34,564 nt of DNA from Lachnospiraceae bacterium. Its GTDB lineage: Bacteria > Bacillota > Clostridia > Lachnospirales > Lachnospiraceae. The stretch lies in assembly GCA_009787745.1 (NCBI GenBank), contig WQST01000003.1:1-34564 (forward strand), given 5' to 3'. The notes under the pieces are model-generated. The model was not told the DNA's origin. It saw only the letters and a list, made by a program, of their open reading frames with translations, and did not search any database. The translations under genes and the position numbers were made by a program. Below, piece after piece: positions 7,265-15,236 of the stretch (within the stretch, counting starts at the first letter, position 1; every line of letters starts with the position of its first letter).

Positions 7265-7840
7265 TTACAAACGATGCCCTTCGTGATTTACGCGATGACC
7301 TTCATTATTGATGCGATGCCCTTCGGCATTCAAGCGATGACCTTCATGATTTACACGATGTCCTTCATGGTTAATATAATGTCCTGCGGCATTCATTTTA
7401 TAGCCGGCGGCGATTGCTTTATCGTGTTCATGATGTTTTGGGGTATCTTTTTCAAGATATTTAACCGATAACCATGTTCCGGTATGCGCTAATGCCCATT
7501 TTCCGTCAGGGCTTAATTCTTTAATTTCTACTAAGGTATTTTTCTTAAGTGTACCAACTTTGTGATGTGAAACGCCGGGTCCGGTTCGCTCGTTAAGTTT
7601 TGCGGCGTTGACACGGTACATAACTTTTGTGTTTGCTTCCAATTCATGCATAATTGGGTGATTGACACCCTCGTGATATTTCTTTGTATGAGCAGTTGCA
7701 TGATTAGTGGTGTGGTGTGTACCTTCATGTTTAACTGCTTCATGGGAAGCAGCGCTTACCGGAACTGCTAAATTTACGAATAACATTGCACCTGCTAAGA
7801 AAGAAGTGCAAAATTTCGCACAATTACTTGATTTAATCAT
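7265..7840 (-). CDS. Secreted SH3b protein with His-rich N-terminus and C-terminal heptad repeats
   Basis: The 191-residue protein has a signal peptide (basic MIKSSNCAK, hydrophobic 10-28, cut near VSA-A at 30). A His-rich segment (32-66) follows, then a bacterial SH3 domain (about 74-130; KLNERTGPGVSHHKVGTL is the typical strand pair). Residues 147-188 are six 7-residue repeats of the form H-R-[VLI]-N-[HAN]-E-G. SH3b domains bind cell-wall peptides, so a wall-associated location is likely. The repeats and His clusters suggest metal binding, an inference only. GGAGG stands 5 nt before the ATG. Monocistronic. I know no named family with this tail. Confidence 0.75.
   Translation of the reverse strand: MIKSSNCAKFCTSFLAGAMLFVNLAVPVSAASHEAVKHEGTHHTTNHATAHTKKYHEGVNHPIMHELEANTKVMYRVNAAKLNERTGPGVSHHKVGTLKKNTLVEIKELSPDGKWALAHTGTWLSVKYLEKDTPKHHEHDKAIAAGYKMNAAGHYINHEGHRVNHEGHRLNAEGHRINNEGHRVNHEGHRL
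7277..7402 (-). repeat. Six in-frame 21-bp tandem repeats
   Basis: 126 bp encoding six heptads, from Y-K-M-N-A-A-G through four H-R-x-N-x-E-G copies. The internal units are nearly identical at DNA level, which invites copy-number change by slippage. Confidence 0.85.
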
Positions 7841-7913
7841 TTTAGTCCTCCCTGAGTTTTAGTTAAATAAAAATATTCCTCATCAGTGATAAGAAATATT
7901 TTAATAATATTAT

Positions 7914-7960
7914 AATGTCAAATCTTGTTTTATTTATTCTCATAAACAAGATTTGACATT
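7914..7960. repeat. 17-bp perfect inverted repeat with outward TTGACA on both arms
   Basis: AATGTCAAATCTTGTTT (7914-7930) and its exact complement (7944-7960) flank a 13-nt loop. Each arm holds TTGACA reading outward. It lies between the cellobiose phosphorylase stop and the start of the His-rich gene (both leftward), so it may end one transcript or start the next. The -10 partner on the left (TATTTC) is poor. Confidence 0.65.
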
Positions 7961-7986
7961 AATTAGAAAAAATGAAATTAAATGTT

Positions 7987-10422
7987 TTATCCCATAATAA
8001 CTTCTACACGATACACTTCTTTTCCGCTAACATAAGGAATCACAAATCCATCAATCTTTTGCCCGTCAATAATGATTTCGCGAACACCCTTTTCAACATT
8101 ATCGGGATTCGATACATTAATATGATATGTACCTTCGCGGAAACTGCGGGTAACGGTGAAATCGCCGAATCCTTTCGGAATACAAGGATTGACCGAAAGT
8201 CCTTTATGGGTCGGATAAATACCCAGAATATACTGAGAAATATTAACGAAAGTCCAAGCAGCAGTTCCGGTCAGCCAGCTATTTTTGGCTTCGCCGTGAT
8301 ACTTGGCGTCGCGTCCGGCGATCATTTGCGCATATACATAAGGCTCGGTTCGGTGGACTTCGCTGATTTCTTCATTATATGCCGGAGAAGTCTTACGATA
8401 AACGGAAAAAGCCCGCTCGCCGCGTCCGATAACAGTTTCGGCTATTGAAACCCACGGATTGTTATGGCAGAAAATCCCGGCATTTTCTTTGTATCCGGGC
8501 GGATATGAAGAAACTTCACCCAGTTCAAGATGGTATTTCGTATAGGCAGGCTGTAAAATCATGATGCCGTACTCGGTATCCAATTTTTCCTTAACGGAAT
8601 CAAGCGCTTTTTCAGCCAAACCTTCCGCCACGCCGACTCCTGCAAGTGAGCAAAAACCTTGTGATTCAATAAAAATCCGGCCTTCTTCACATTCTTTGGA
8701 GCCGATTTTTTGTCCATATGCATCGTATGCGCGAATGAACCACTCGCCATCCCAGCCGTCCTTTAAAATCGCGGCTTGCATAATCTTAACTTCATTGCGC
8801 GCACGCGCGGCTTCGGCTTCATCGCCTAATAACTCAGCCAACTCGGCATATTCTTCACCGTACTTAACAAACATACCGGCGATGAAAACCGATTCCGCAA
8901 CAGGACCTTGGCTTGGACCAAAAGTTTGAAATGATTCACCGGGATGTTCAGAGAAGCAGTTCAGATTAAGGCAGTCATTCCAATCAGCGCGGCCAATCAG
9001 CGGCAGGGCATGAGGTCCCTTATTATTAATGGTATAATCAAGTGAACGTTTTAGGTGATCCATCAAAGGGGTGGCAATCGATTCATCATTATCAAACGGA
9101 ACCATCTCATGAAGGATGGAAGTATCGCCTGTTTCGCGGACATACGCACTAGTTCCGGCGATTAGCCATAATGGGTCGTCATTAAAACCGCTGCCGATAT
9201 CAGAGTTGCCCTTTTTCGTCAAAGGCTGATATTGATGATAGGCACTGCCGTCAGGGAATTGTGTTGAGGCAATATCGATAATTCTCTCGCGCGCCCGTTC
9301 AGGAATCAAATGAACGAAACCGAGCAGATCCTGACAAGAGTCCCTGAATCCCATCCCCCGACCGATACCGGATTCATAATAAGAAGCGCTCCTTGACATA
9401 TTGAAAGTCACCATGCATTGATATTGGTTCCAAATATTAACCATCCGATCAACTTTTTCATCGTTTGATTTGACATTATATTTACCTAACAAACTTTGCC
9501 AGTAGTTGTTTAAGTCGGTGAAAGCGCTATCGATATCAGCATCGGTTTGATATTTCTTAAGCATCGCGTATGCTTTATCTTTATTAATGATACCGTCAGC
9601 TTCCCATTTATTTTCTTTTTCGTTTTCGATATAACCCAGAACGAAGATGTAGGAACTTGTCTCACCCGGTGCAATCGTCAAATTAATCTGATGAGAAGCA
9701 ATAGGCGACCATCCGCTGGCTAGGTTATTCTTAAGCTGACCTTCTTCGACGGCGTGAGGGCATTCAGGACCGCGGTAAGCACCTAAGAACTCGTCGCGGA
9801 TAGTTTCAAAGCCATCAATCGGAGCATTCACAGCATAGACTGCATAGTGGTTGCGGCGTTCACGGTATTCAGTTTTGTGGAAAATTGCGGATTCGATGAC
9901 TTCGACTTCGCCGATGCTTAGATTGCGTTGGAAATTTTTCATATCATCATCAGCATTCCAGAGGCACCATTCAACGTAAGAGAAAAGGGAAATCGTTTTG
10001 GCACAAGCGGAGTTGTTGGTTATTTTTAGTTGGGTGACTTCACAGGTATCGTTCATGGGAACGAAGGTAAGAACCTCGGCTTTGATGTCATTTTTTTGCC
10101 CGCTGAAACGGCTGTAACCGATTCCGTGGCGGCATTCATAGCTGTCTAACGCTGTTTTCGTCGGTTGCCAGCCGGGGTTCCAGACCGTATCGCCGTCTTT
10201 TATGTAAATATATTTGCCGTTATTGTCGGCGGGGACATTATTGTACCTGTAGCGGGTCAAACGTAAAAGTTTGGCGTCCTTATAGAAGGTATAACCTCCG
10301 CAGGTGTTGGAAATCAAGCTGAAAAAATCATTACAGCCTAAGTAATTAATCCAGGGAAGTGGCGTTTGGGGCGTCGTTATGACATATTCACGGTTTGCGT
10401 CGTCAAAATATCCAAATTTCAT
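7987..10422 (-). CDS. Cellobiose phosphorylase (GH94)
   Basis: The 811-residue protein matches family GH94 over its whole length. It starts MKFGYFDDANREYVITTPQT with no signal peptide, so it is cytoplasmic. It converts cellobiose and phosphate to glucose 1-phosphate and glucose, sparing ATP. Visible landmarks are PLPWINYLG (21-29), RGMGFRDSCQDLLG (355-368), QYQPLTKKGN (397-406) and GRADWNDCLNL (477-487), where Asp483 is the expected general acid. The FNDDPLWLIAGTSAY segment binds substrate in relatives. GAGGAG precedes the ATG. Cellodextrin or laminaribiose phosphorylases are less likely, since the N-terminus and length fit cellobiose phosphorylase best. A LacI gene lies divergently nearby. 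No transporter is adjacent. Confidence 0.92.
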   Translation of the reverse strand: MKFGYFDDANREYVITTPQTPLPWINYLGCNDFFSLISNTCGGYTFYKDAKLLRLTRYRYNNVPADNNGKYIYIKDGDTVWNPGWQPTKTALDSYECRHGIGYSRFSGQKNDIKAEVLTFVPMNDTCEVTQLKITNNSACAKTISLFSYVEWCLWNADDDMKNFQRNLSIGEVEVIESAIFHKTEYRERRNHYAVYAVNAPIDGFETIRDEFLGAYRGPECPHAVEEGQLKNNLASGWSPIASHQINLTIAPGETSSYIFVLGYIENEKENKWEADGIINKDKAYAMLKKYQTDADIDSAFTDLNNYWQSLLGKYNVKSNDEKVDRMVNIWNQYQCMVTFNMSRSASYYESGIGRGMGFRDSCQDLLGFVHLIPERARERIIDIASTQFPDGSAYHQYQPLTKKGNSDIGSGFNDDPLWLIAGTSAYVRETGDTSILHEMVPFDNDESIATPLMDHLKRSLDYTINNKGPHALPLIGRADWNDCLNLNCFSEHPGESFQTFGPSQGPVAESVFIAGMFVKYGEEYAELAELLGDEAEAARARNEVKIMQAAILKDGWDGEWFIRAYDAYGQKIGSKECEEGRIFIESQGFCSLAGVGVAEGLAEKALDSVKEKLDTEYGIMILQPAYTKYHLELGEVSSYPPGYKENAGIFCHNNPWVSIAETVIGRGERAFSVYRKTSPAYNEEISEVHRTEPYVYAQMIAGRDAKYHGEAKNSWLTGTAAWTFVNISQYILGIYPTHKGLSVNPCIPKGFGDFTVTRSFREGTYHINVSNPDNVEKGVREIIIDGQKIDGFVIPYVSGKEVYRVEVIMG

Positions 10423-10448
10423 AGGTTTACTCCTCTCATGGTTACAGC

Positions 10449-10493
10449 TAAAACGATTAAGTAAATTATATTAAATATTTATGATAAATGCAA
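10449..10493 (-). promoter_or_regulatory. Cellobiose phosphorylase promoter with LacI-type operator candidate
   Basis: On the minus strand TTGCAT (10493-10488), 17 bp and TATAAT (10470-10465) form a good promoter. Just downstream, at the expected start of transcription, TTAATCGTTTTA (10460-10449) is an imperfect palindrome around a central CG, the usual form of LacI-family operators (4 of 6 half-site positions symmetric). The LacI gene at 11200 is the natural candidate regulator. Confidence 0.6.
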
Positions 10494-10499
10494 GTTGAA

Positions 10500-10591
10500 A
10501 TCATGATATAATGACGTTAGTCATTATATCGGCGCGGCTTTAGTGCGCATCCCCCAGAGGGCATGATTTCTGAAGGAATCATGATATAATG
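10500..10591. repeat. Dispersed repeat, copy 1
   Basis: The unit begins ATCATGATATAATGACG and includes the palindrome GATATAATGAC-GTTA-GTCATTATATC (10505-10530), a second stem (GCGC...GCGC), then CCCAGAGGGCAT and a 7-bp stem CATGATT/AATCATG. The opening ATCATGATATAATG recurs 78 bp later (10578-10591), where TGATATAATG forms an extended -10 in front of the tag gene. The same element occurs at 21482. Confidence 0.85.
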
Positions 10592-10621
10592 TTCTAGACA
10601 ACAACTGTGAGGGAGGATAAA

Positions 10622-11203
10622 ATGAGCGAAATATTCAGATGCTTTGGAAACACCGAATTGTATGCAGATTACCACGATAACGAATGGGGCAGACCTGTTC
10701 ATGATGATAATAAGCTTTTCGAAATGCTGATCTTGGAGGGAGCGCAGGCAGGGCTTTCTTGGGAAACGGTACTAAAAAAGCGGGAAGCATACCGTGAAGC
10801 CTTCGATGGGTTCGACCCTAAGAAAGTCGCCTTATACGACGATGCTAAGAGAGCGGAACTACTGGCGAACCCGGGTATTATTCGTAACCGCCTAAAAATT
10901 AACGCCGCGATTATAAATGCCGAATTGTTTCTTGAAATCGTCAAAAAATACGGGAGTTTTGACAGTTTCATATGGGCTTATGTGAATAACGAGCCGATTG
11001 TCGGGCATTGGGAAAGCTTTGATTACATGCCGATTACGACCGAAATATCCGATAAAATAAGTAAAGATCTCAAAAAAATGGGTTTTAAATTCGTAGGTTC
11101 AACGATTATTTATTCATTTATGCAAGCCGTCGGGATGGTAAATGACCATCTAAAACCATGTTTTGTGTATCAACAAATAATAACGGAGGAGTCGGATTCA
11201 TGA
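10622..11203 (+). CDS. tag: DNA-3-methyladenine glycosylase I
   Basis: A 193-residue Tag protein, which removes 3-methyladenine from alkylated DNA. The N-terminal RCFGNTELYADYHDNEWG and the pocket sequence ILEGAQAGLSWETVLKKR are family hallmarks; Glu39 and Trp47 line the base pocket. The zinc snap is complete: Cys7, His18 and the C-terminal His and Cys of DHLKPC. GGGAGGA precedes ATG 10622 by 4-5 nt; a GTG at 10607 would lie upstream of that site. The gene shares ATGA with the following lacI-type gene, so both are coupled. Expression probably starts at the extended -10 supplied by the upstream repeat. Confidence 0.93.
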   Translation: MSEIFRCFGNTELYADYHDNEWGRPVHDDNKLFEMLILEGAQAGLSWETVLKKREAYREAFDGFDPKKVALYDDAKRAELLANPGIIRNRLKINAAIINAELFLEIVKKYGSFDSFIWAYVNNEPIVGHWESFDYMPITTEISDKISKDLKKMGFKFVGSTIIYSFMQAVGMVNDHLKPCFVYQQIITEESDS

Positions 11204-12210
11204 CATCTATGAAAGATATCGCCGCCGCTTGCGGAGTTTCAATAGCAACAGTGAGCAAAGCTCTAAACGGGCATCACGATATCGGCGAGAAAACACGCGC
11301 CAGGATTAGGAAAGCCGCCGAAGAAATGGGTTACTCGCCTAATTCCTTTGCCAGCGCCCTAAAAACCAGAAAAAGCTATAATGTCGGTGTCCTTTTCGTT
11401 GATGAAGATGGTTCGGGGCTTACCCACGATCATTTTTCGCGGATTCTTGATAGTGTTAAAGTTTCTGTTGAATCAAATGGCTACGACTTGACATTTCTCA
11501 ACTGTAATAAGAATCGTGAAAAACGGCGTTCATATTTAAACCATACCCGCTATCGCGGTTTGGAAGGGATAATCATTGCTTGTATCGACTTTTCCGACCC
11601 CGAAGTAGCGGAGTTGATTGAAAGTGAAATTCCCGTAGTTACGATTGATTGCCTTTTCGATAATACGATGTGCGTCATGACCAATCAAGCTAAGGGTATG
11701 CGCGATCTGATGAATTATATCTATGAAATGGGGCATCGCCGTATTGCATATATTCATGGTACTGATTCGGCGGTCACACAGAGCCGCCTTAATGGATTTT
11801 ACCAAACAATCGAAGAACTTAAGCTTACGGTACCGAAAGAATATATCCGTGAAGTCGCCTATCGTGATAAGGGTGAGACTGAGCGCCTGACCAAAGAGCT
11901 ATTAAATCTCGAAACCCCTCCTACTTGTATTCTTTATCCCGATGATTATGCATCGTTTGGCGGAATAAAGGCGATTAAAGAAATGGGTTTAAAAATTCCT
12001 GAAGATATTTCGATTGCAGGTTATGATGGTATTGTGATTAGCCGTTTAATGGAACCGCAGCTGACAACGATCGATCAGGATGCGGAAAAAATAGGGCGCT
12101 GTGCAGGTGATGCGCTGATAAAGATTATCGAAAACCCGAAAACGACGATAATTGAAACAATTCGGGTTGACGGAAATTTAGTTATCGGTAATTCAGTTGG
12201 GAAAATCTAA
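11200..12210 (+). CDS. LacI-family transcriptional regulator
   Basis: The 336-residue protein has the LacI HTH at its N-terminus (MKDIAAACGVSIATVSKALNG, about residues 4-24), the hinge region (YSPNSFASALKTRKSYNVGVLF), and a periplasmic-binding-protein-like sensor domain to the end (DDYASFGGIKAIKEMGLKIPEDISIAGYD is a conserved stretch). GGAGGA lies 10 nt before ATG 11200, inside the end of tag, and the two genes overlap by 4 bp. Its ligand is unknown; the divergent cellobiose phosphorylase with an operator-like site makes cellobiose or a glucoside a reasonable guess. A strong terminator follows. Confidence 0.9.
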   Translation: MTSMKDIAAACGVSIATVSKALNGHHDIGEKTRARIRKAAEEMGYSPNSFASALKTRKSYNVGVLFVDEDGSGLTHDHFSRILDSVKVSVESNGYDLTFLNCNKNREKRRSYLNHTRYRGLEGIIIACIDFSDPEVAELIESEIPVVTIDCLFDNTMCVMTNQAKGMRDLMNYIYEMGHRRIAYIHGTDSAVTQSRLNGFYQTIEELKLTVPKEYIREVAYRDKGETERLTKELLNLETPPTCILYPDDYASFGGIKAIKEMGLKIPEDISIAGYDGIVISRLMEPQLTTIDQDAEKIGRCAGDALIKIIENPKTTIIETIRVDGNLVIGNSVGKI

Positions 12211-12227
12211 ATTACTTTCTCATAGAA

Positions 12228-12251
12228 GTGCCGCCGCCCGCGGCACTTTTT
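12228..12251 (+). terminator. Rho-independent terminator of tag-lacI
   Basis: Stem GTGCCGC/GCGGCAC with a 5-nt loop (12228-12246), then five T residues. Confidence 0.9.
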
Positions 12252-12268
12252 CGGCTTCCGTAAACAGT

Positions 12269-12371
12269 GTAATAGCCGATAGAGGGGCTATCGGCTATTA
12301 CGAGGGGAGTATAAATAATTAATATAAGGGTCCCTTGTAAGCAGAGATGATGAAGGGGTATCACTGCTTAC
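12269..12371. other. Structured intergenic region with two strong hairpins
   Basis: A perfect 14-bp hairpin (GTAATAGCCGATAG, 12269-12282, with its complement at 12288-12301, loop AGGGG) is followed by an 8+4 bp hairpin (GTAAGCAG 12337-12344 with CTGCTTAC 12364-12371, inner TGAT/ATCA). AAGGGTCCCTT lies between. GGGGAGTA (12304) can also pair with TACTCTCC (12369). No T-tract follows either hairpin. It may be a small RNA or a leader; no known riboswitch class is recognised. The remainder to 12685 is AT-rich without a gene. Confidence 0.5.
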
Positions 12372-12685
12372 TCTCCAAGTATATTACATTATATAACAAA
12401 AAGCAATGCAACAATTTGACAAATTAAGCGGGGTTTAATGTAAAAAATATGTGCATATTTGCCACAAAGGAATCCTCATTTAGTAAATTATCACGAATTT
12501 CATGCCTAATAAATGTATTTTATGTATTACCATAGATATCTATTGTAACAAAAAAGCAAGCACAATCCGTAAAAATTAAAGCAATCAAGATTTTAAGCAA
12601 AAATTTTGCAGATTATGTATATTTTGCTTTAAATGAGAAATAATACAAATGTAGCAAAATTAAAACCTGTATAGGAGGAACTAAA

Positions 12686-12802
12686 ATGTCCAAGAACGAT
12701 TATAATCAGAGCGAAAACAACAGCAAGAACAACCAGGATAAGAATTCGAAGAACAACTCAAGAAACAATAGTTCAAGTTCGAGCAGCAGCAAAAGCGAGT
12801 AA
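12686..12802 (+). CDS. 38-residue Asn/Ser-rich small protein
   Basis: ATG at 12686 follows TAGGAGGA at ideal spacing and is followed by 37 codons and a terminator, so this looks like a real gene. The product is almost only Asn, Ser, Lys, Asp, Glu and Gln, with no hydrophobic core (one Tyr) and a run of seven Ser near the end. Such low-complexity hydrophilic peptides occur among small spore-associated proteins in Clostridia, but no family signature proves it. It has its own transcription unit. Confidence 0.6.
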   Translation: MSKNDYNQSENNSKNNQDKNSKNNSRNNSSSSSSSKSE

Positions 12803-12822
12803 GTTACGTAGTATGAAACAAA

Positions 12823-12848
12823 AGGGGCGCCGCAAGGCGTCTCTTTTT
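12823..12848 (+). terminator. Rho-independent terminator
   Basis: AGGGGCGCC / GGCGTCTCT stem (with two G-U pairs) around GCAA, running into five T residues. It ends the 38-residue gene. Confidence 0.85.
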
Positions 12849-12860
12849 ATGTAATTAAAC

Positions 12861-12889
12861 TTGAAAATAATTTTTTGGTAAGCTATAAT
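12861..12889 (+). promoter_or_regulatory. Promoter giving a probably leaderless transcript
   Basis: TTGAAA (12861-12866), 17 bp, TATAAT (12884-12889). The next ATG at 12897 lies 7 nt after the -10, where transcription would begin, and no ribosome binding site fits in between. Confidence 0.75.
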
Positions 12890-12896
12890 CATAGTT

Positions 12897-14045
12897 ATGA
12901 AAAGATACGAATTGATTGTTCCATGCCATTTTGGTTTAGAGACAGTCTTAAAAAGAGAAATCATTGATTTGGGTTATGATGTAACGGAAGTAAATGACGG
13001 ACGTGTCACATTTATCGGAGATGCCGAAGCAATTTGCCGGGCAAATATTTTTTTGCGGACAGCAGAGCGCGTTTTAATTAAAGTAACTTCTTTTCGGGCA
13101 GAAACTTTCGAAGAATTATTTCAGGGAACTAAGGCGGTAGGATGGGACGAATTTATCCCGGCGGATGGGAAATTCTACGTAACTAAGGCGGCCGGAATTA
13201 AAAGTAAACTCTTTAGTTCCTCTGATATTCAGTCAATCGTCAAAAAGGCCATTGTCGAGCGCTTAAAAGAATCCTATCATATAGAGTGGTTTAAAGAAGA
13301 CGGGGCGGCATATCCGTTGCGCGTTTTTATTTTGAAAGATGAAGTGACGATCAGCTTGGATACGACCGGTGAATCACTGCATAAACGCGGTTATCGTAAA
13401 TTGACCGCAAAGGCTCCGATTGCCGAAAATTTGGCGGCGTCACTAATTTTACTGACGCCCTGGAAAAGCGAGCGGATTTTAGTTGACCCTTTCTGCGGAA
13501 GTGGTACTATCCCGATTGAAGCGGCACTTATCGCCGCCGGAATCGCCCCGGGGGTTTCACGGACATTTACCGCCGTGGATTGGCCTAATCTTGTTCCTGT
13601 AAAGGAATGGCACGATATCCGTGAGGAAGCAAAAGAAGATGAGGATTTAACGGTCGAAACAGATATCCAAGCCTATGATATTGACGAAAAAATAATCGCC
13701 GCGGCACGTGAAAACGCGCGTTTAGCAGGGGTGGAAAAGCTTATTCATTTTCAAAAACGCGGTATTGATCAACTCCGCCACCCGAAGAAGTACGGTTTCA
13801 TTATCACGAATCCGCCATACGGTGAGCGAATCGAGGATAAAGAAAATCTTCCGGATATATATAAAAATTTGGGGAAACAATTTAAAAATCTTGATGCCTG
13901 GTCACTTTACATGATTACGGCTTATGAAGAAGCGGAGCGTGACATGAAATGTAAAGCAGAGAAAAACCGCAAGATTTATAATGGGATGATGAAAACATAT
14001 TTTTACCAATTTCCCGGTCCCAAACCGCCGAAAAGAGTAGTATAG
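12897..14045 (+). CDS. THUMP-domain rRNA (guanine-N2) methyltransferase, RlmL/YpsC family
   Basis: A 382-residue protein of the YpsC/RlmL-N type. The N-terminal half (about 1-155) contains a ferredoxin-like plus THUMP RNA-binding module. The C-terminal half is a class I methyltransferase with DPFCGSGTIPIEAA (197-210) as the SAM-binding motif I and NPPYGER as catalytic motif IV for N2-guanine methylation. E. coli RlmL makes m2G2445 in 23S rRNA; Firmicute homologues lack the RlmK half, as here. Very likely translated from a leaderless mRNA. It is followed at 15 bp by the amidase-like gene, then rdgB and yfcE, probably one operon. Confidence 0.88.
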   Translation: MKRYELIVPCHFGLETVLKREIIDLGYDVTEVNDGRVTFIGDAEAICRANIFLRTAERVLIKVTSFRAETFEELFQGTKAVGWDEFIPADGKFYVTKAAGIKSKLFSSSDIQSIVKKAIVERLKESYHIEWFKEDGAAYPLRVFILKDEVTISLDTTGESLHKRGYRKLTAKAPIAENLAASLILLTPWKSERILVDPFCGSGTIPIEAALIAAGIAPGVSRTFTAVDWPNLVPVKEWHDIREEAKEDEDLTVETDIQAYDIDEKIIAAARENARLAGVEKLIHFQKRGIDQLRHPKKYGFIITNPPYGERIEDKENLPDIYKNLGKQFKNLDAWSLYMITAYEEAERDMKCKAEKNRKIYNGMMKTYFYQFPGPKPPKRVV

Positions 14046-14060
14046 CATGGGAAGGTTATG

Positions 14061-15206
14061 ATGAATCAAAAACTGGTAAAAAAAACAGCTGTATTTAGTT
14101 TGCTTTATTCTGTTATCGTAATGGCAGCAGTATTTTTTGTAATGGAGAACAGAGTTATTTTCGCAGAAAATCGCCACGGTGATTATGCGGCGGAACTTGC
14201 TTTAAATGATATCGAAACAGAAATTCCCGATTTTGATATCCTGATTGATGATATTCATAATCAGGAAACGATACCCCGAACAGAAGGTCTGGATTCCGAA
14301 AATGATTTAAACAGTGATGCGGGTTTAAGTAGTTCGCTTATTTTTGAACTTGGAAGCGCGAACACTAATTTTTTGATTATTCCGCTCCCGCCCGGGACGA
14401 ATACTAATGACATTACGATTGAAAACCATTACCTTAATGAAGAGATGTGGATATTCATTAAAAATGCCGACGAAGATTTTTATGCTAACAACGTTATCTC
14501 CGGAAACCGGAAAAATATTACTTCGGGATTTTATGAAGGTACTGATAATGATGTTATTCTTAAATTTGCTTTGAACAATATTTATGAGTACCGTAGTATT
14601 ATGGAGGAAGAGACGATTTATGTGGAATTTGTCCCGCCTCGTGAAATGTACGACCGGATTGTTGTTATTGACCCGGCTTTCGGCGGAAGTGATTTCGGGA
14701 TTATCGCGAATGATCTGAACGAAAAAGACGTCACCTTAAATATTGCTCTTAAATTAAAGGAATTATTGGATCAAACCGATATCAAAGTTTATTTTACCCG
14801 CCTATTGGATAATAACTTGAATGAAGATAAGCGTGTCCGTGTTGCGAATAACACAAGAGCCGATATGCTCATTAGAATCGAATGCGATGGTGATGATGAC
14901 AGCCTTTTGAATGGCACGACCGCGATTTATAATGAAAACTTTTTTATTCCCCATTTCGGTAATGTTGAACTTGCGAATATTTTGGAAAAAGAAGTTGTCC
15001 TAAGTATTAGGGGAAAGGCGATTGGTTTAAAGCCCGCTTCGCAGACGGATTCAGTAATAGCTAATGCGACGGTTCCGGCGGCGGCGATTAGAGTCGGCTA
15101 TTTAACTAATGCTCAGGAAGCAATTTTGCTTAATAGAGAAGATTATATAGAAAAAGTTGCTGCGGGGATTTATAATGCGATTTTTGCGGCTTATGAAATG
15201 TATTAG
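14061..15206 (+). CDS. Degenerate N-acetylmuramoyl-L-alanine amidase (Amidase_3) domain protein
   Basis: A 381-residue protein with an N-terminal membrane anchor or signal (about 10-31), an acidic linker, a beta-rich middle region (90-190) and a C-terminal Amidase_3 domain (about 200-381). The fold signature is retained (RIVVIDPAFGG, NEKDVTLNIALKLKELL, VYFTR), but catalytic residues are not. The zinc His of DPGHGG is Phe, the second zinc His of SIHA is Glu in IRIECDG, and the catalytic Glu near the end is Arg in AIRVGYLTN. Only the Glu of NEKD remains. So it is probably an inactive, extracellular wall-binding or scaffold protein. Start ATG 14061 is favoured over ATG 14058 by spacing from GGGAAGG. 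Confidence 0.8.
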   Translation: MNQKLVKKTAVFSLLYSVIVMAAVFFVMENRVIFAENRHGDYAAELALNDIETEIPDFDILIDDIHNQETIPRTEGLDSENDLNSDAGLSSSLIFELGSANTNFLIIPLPPGTNTNDITIENHYLNEEMWIFIKNADEDFYANNVISGNRKNITSGFYEGTDNDVILKFALNNIYEYRSIMEEETIYVEFVPPREMYDRIVVIDPAFGGSDFGIIANDLNEKDVTLNIALKLKELLDQTDIKVYFTRLLDNNLNEDKRVRVANNTRADMLIRIECDGDDDSLLNGTTAIYNENFFIPHFGNVELANILEKEVVLSIRGKAIGLKPASQTDSVIANATVPAAAIRVGYLTNAQEAILLNREDYIEKVAAGIYNAIFAAYEMY

Positions 15207-15236
15207 TATTTGGTACATAATTCAGGGAGAAAAGAT

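Noticed and set aside
7972..8929. Forward frames of 122-158 codons over the phosphorylase gene
   Set aside because: Antisense to a full-length GH94 frame with clear family motifs.
12337..12371. T-box or known riboswitch
   Set aside because: No T-box sequence, no recognised riboswitch core, and no operon of fitting function downstream.
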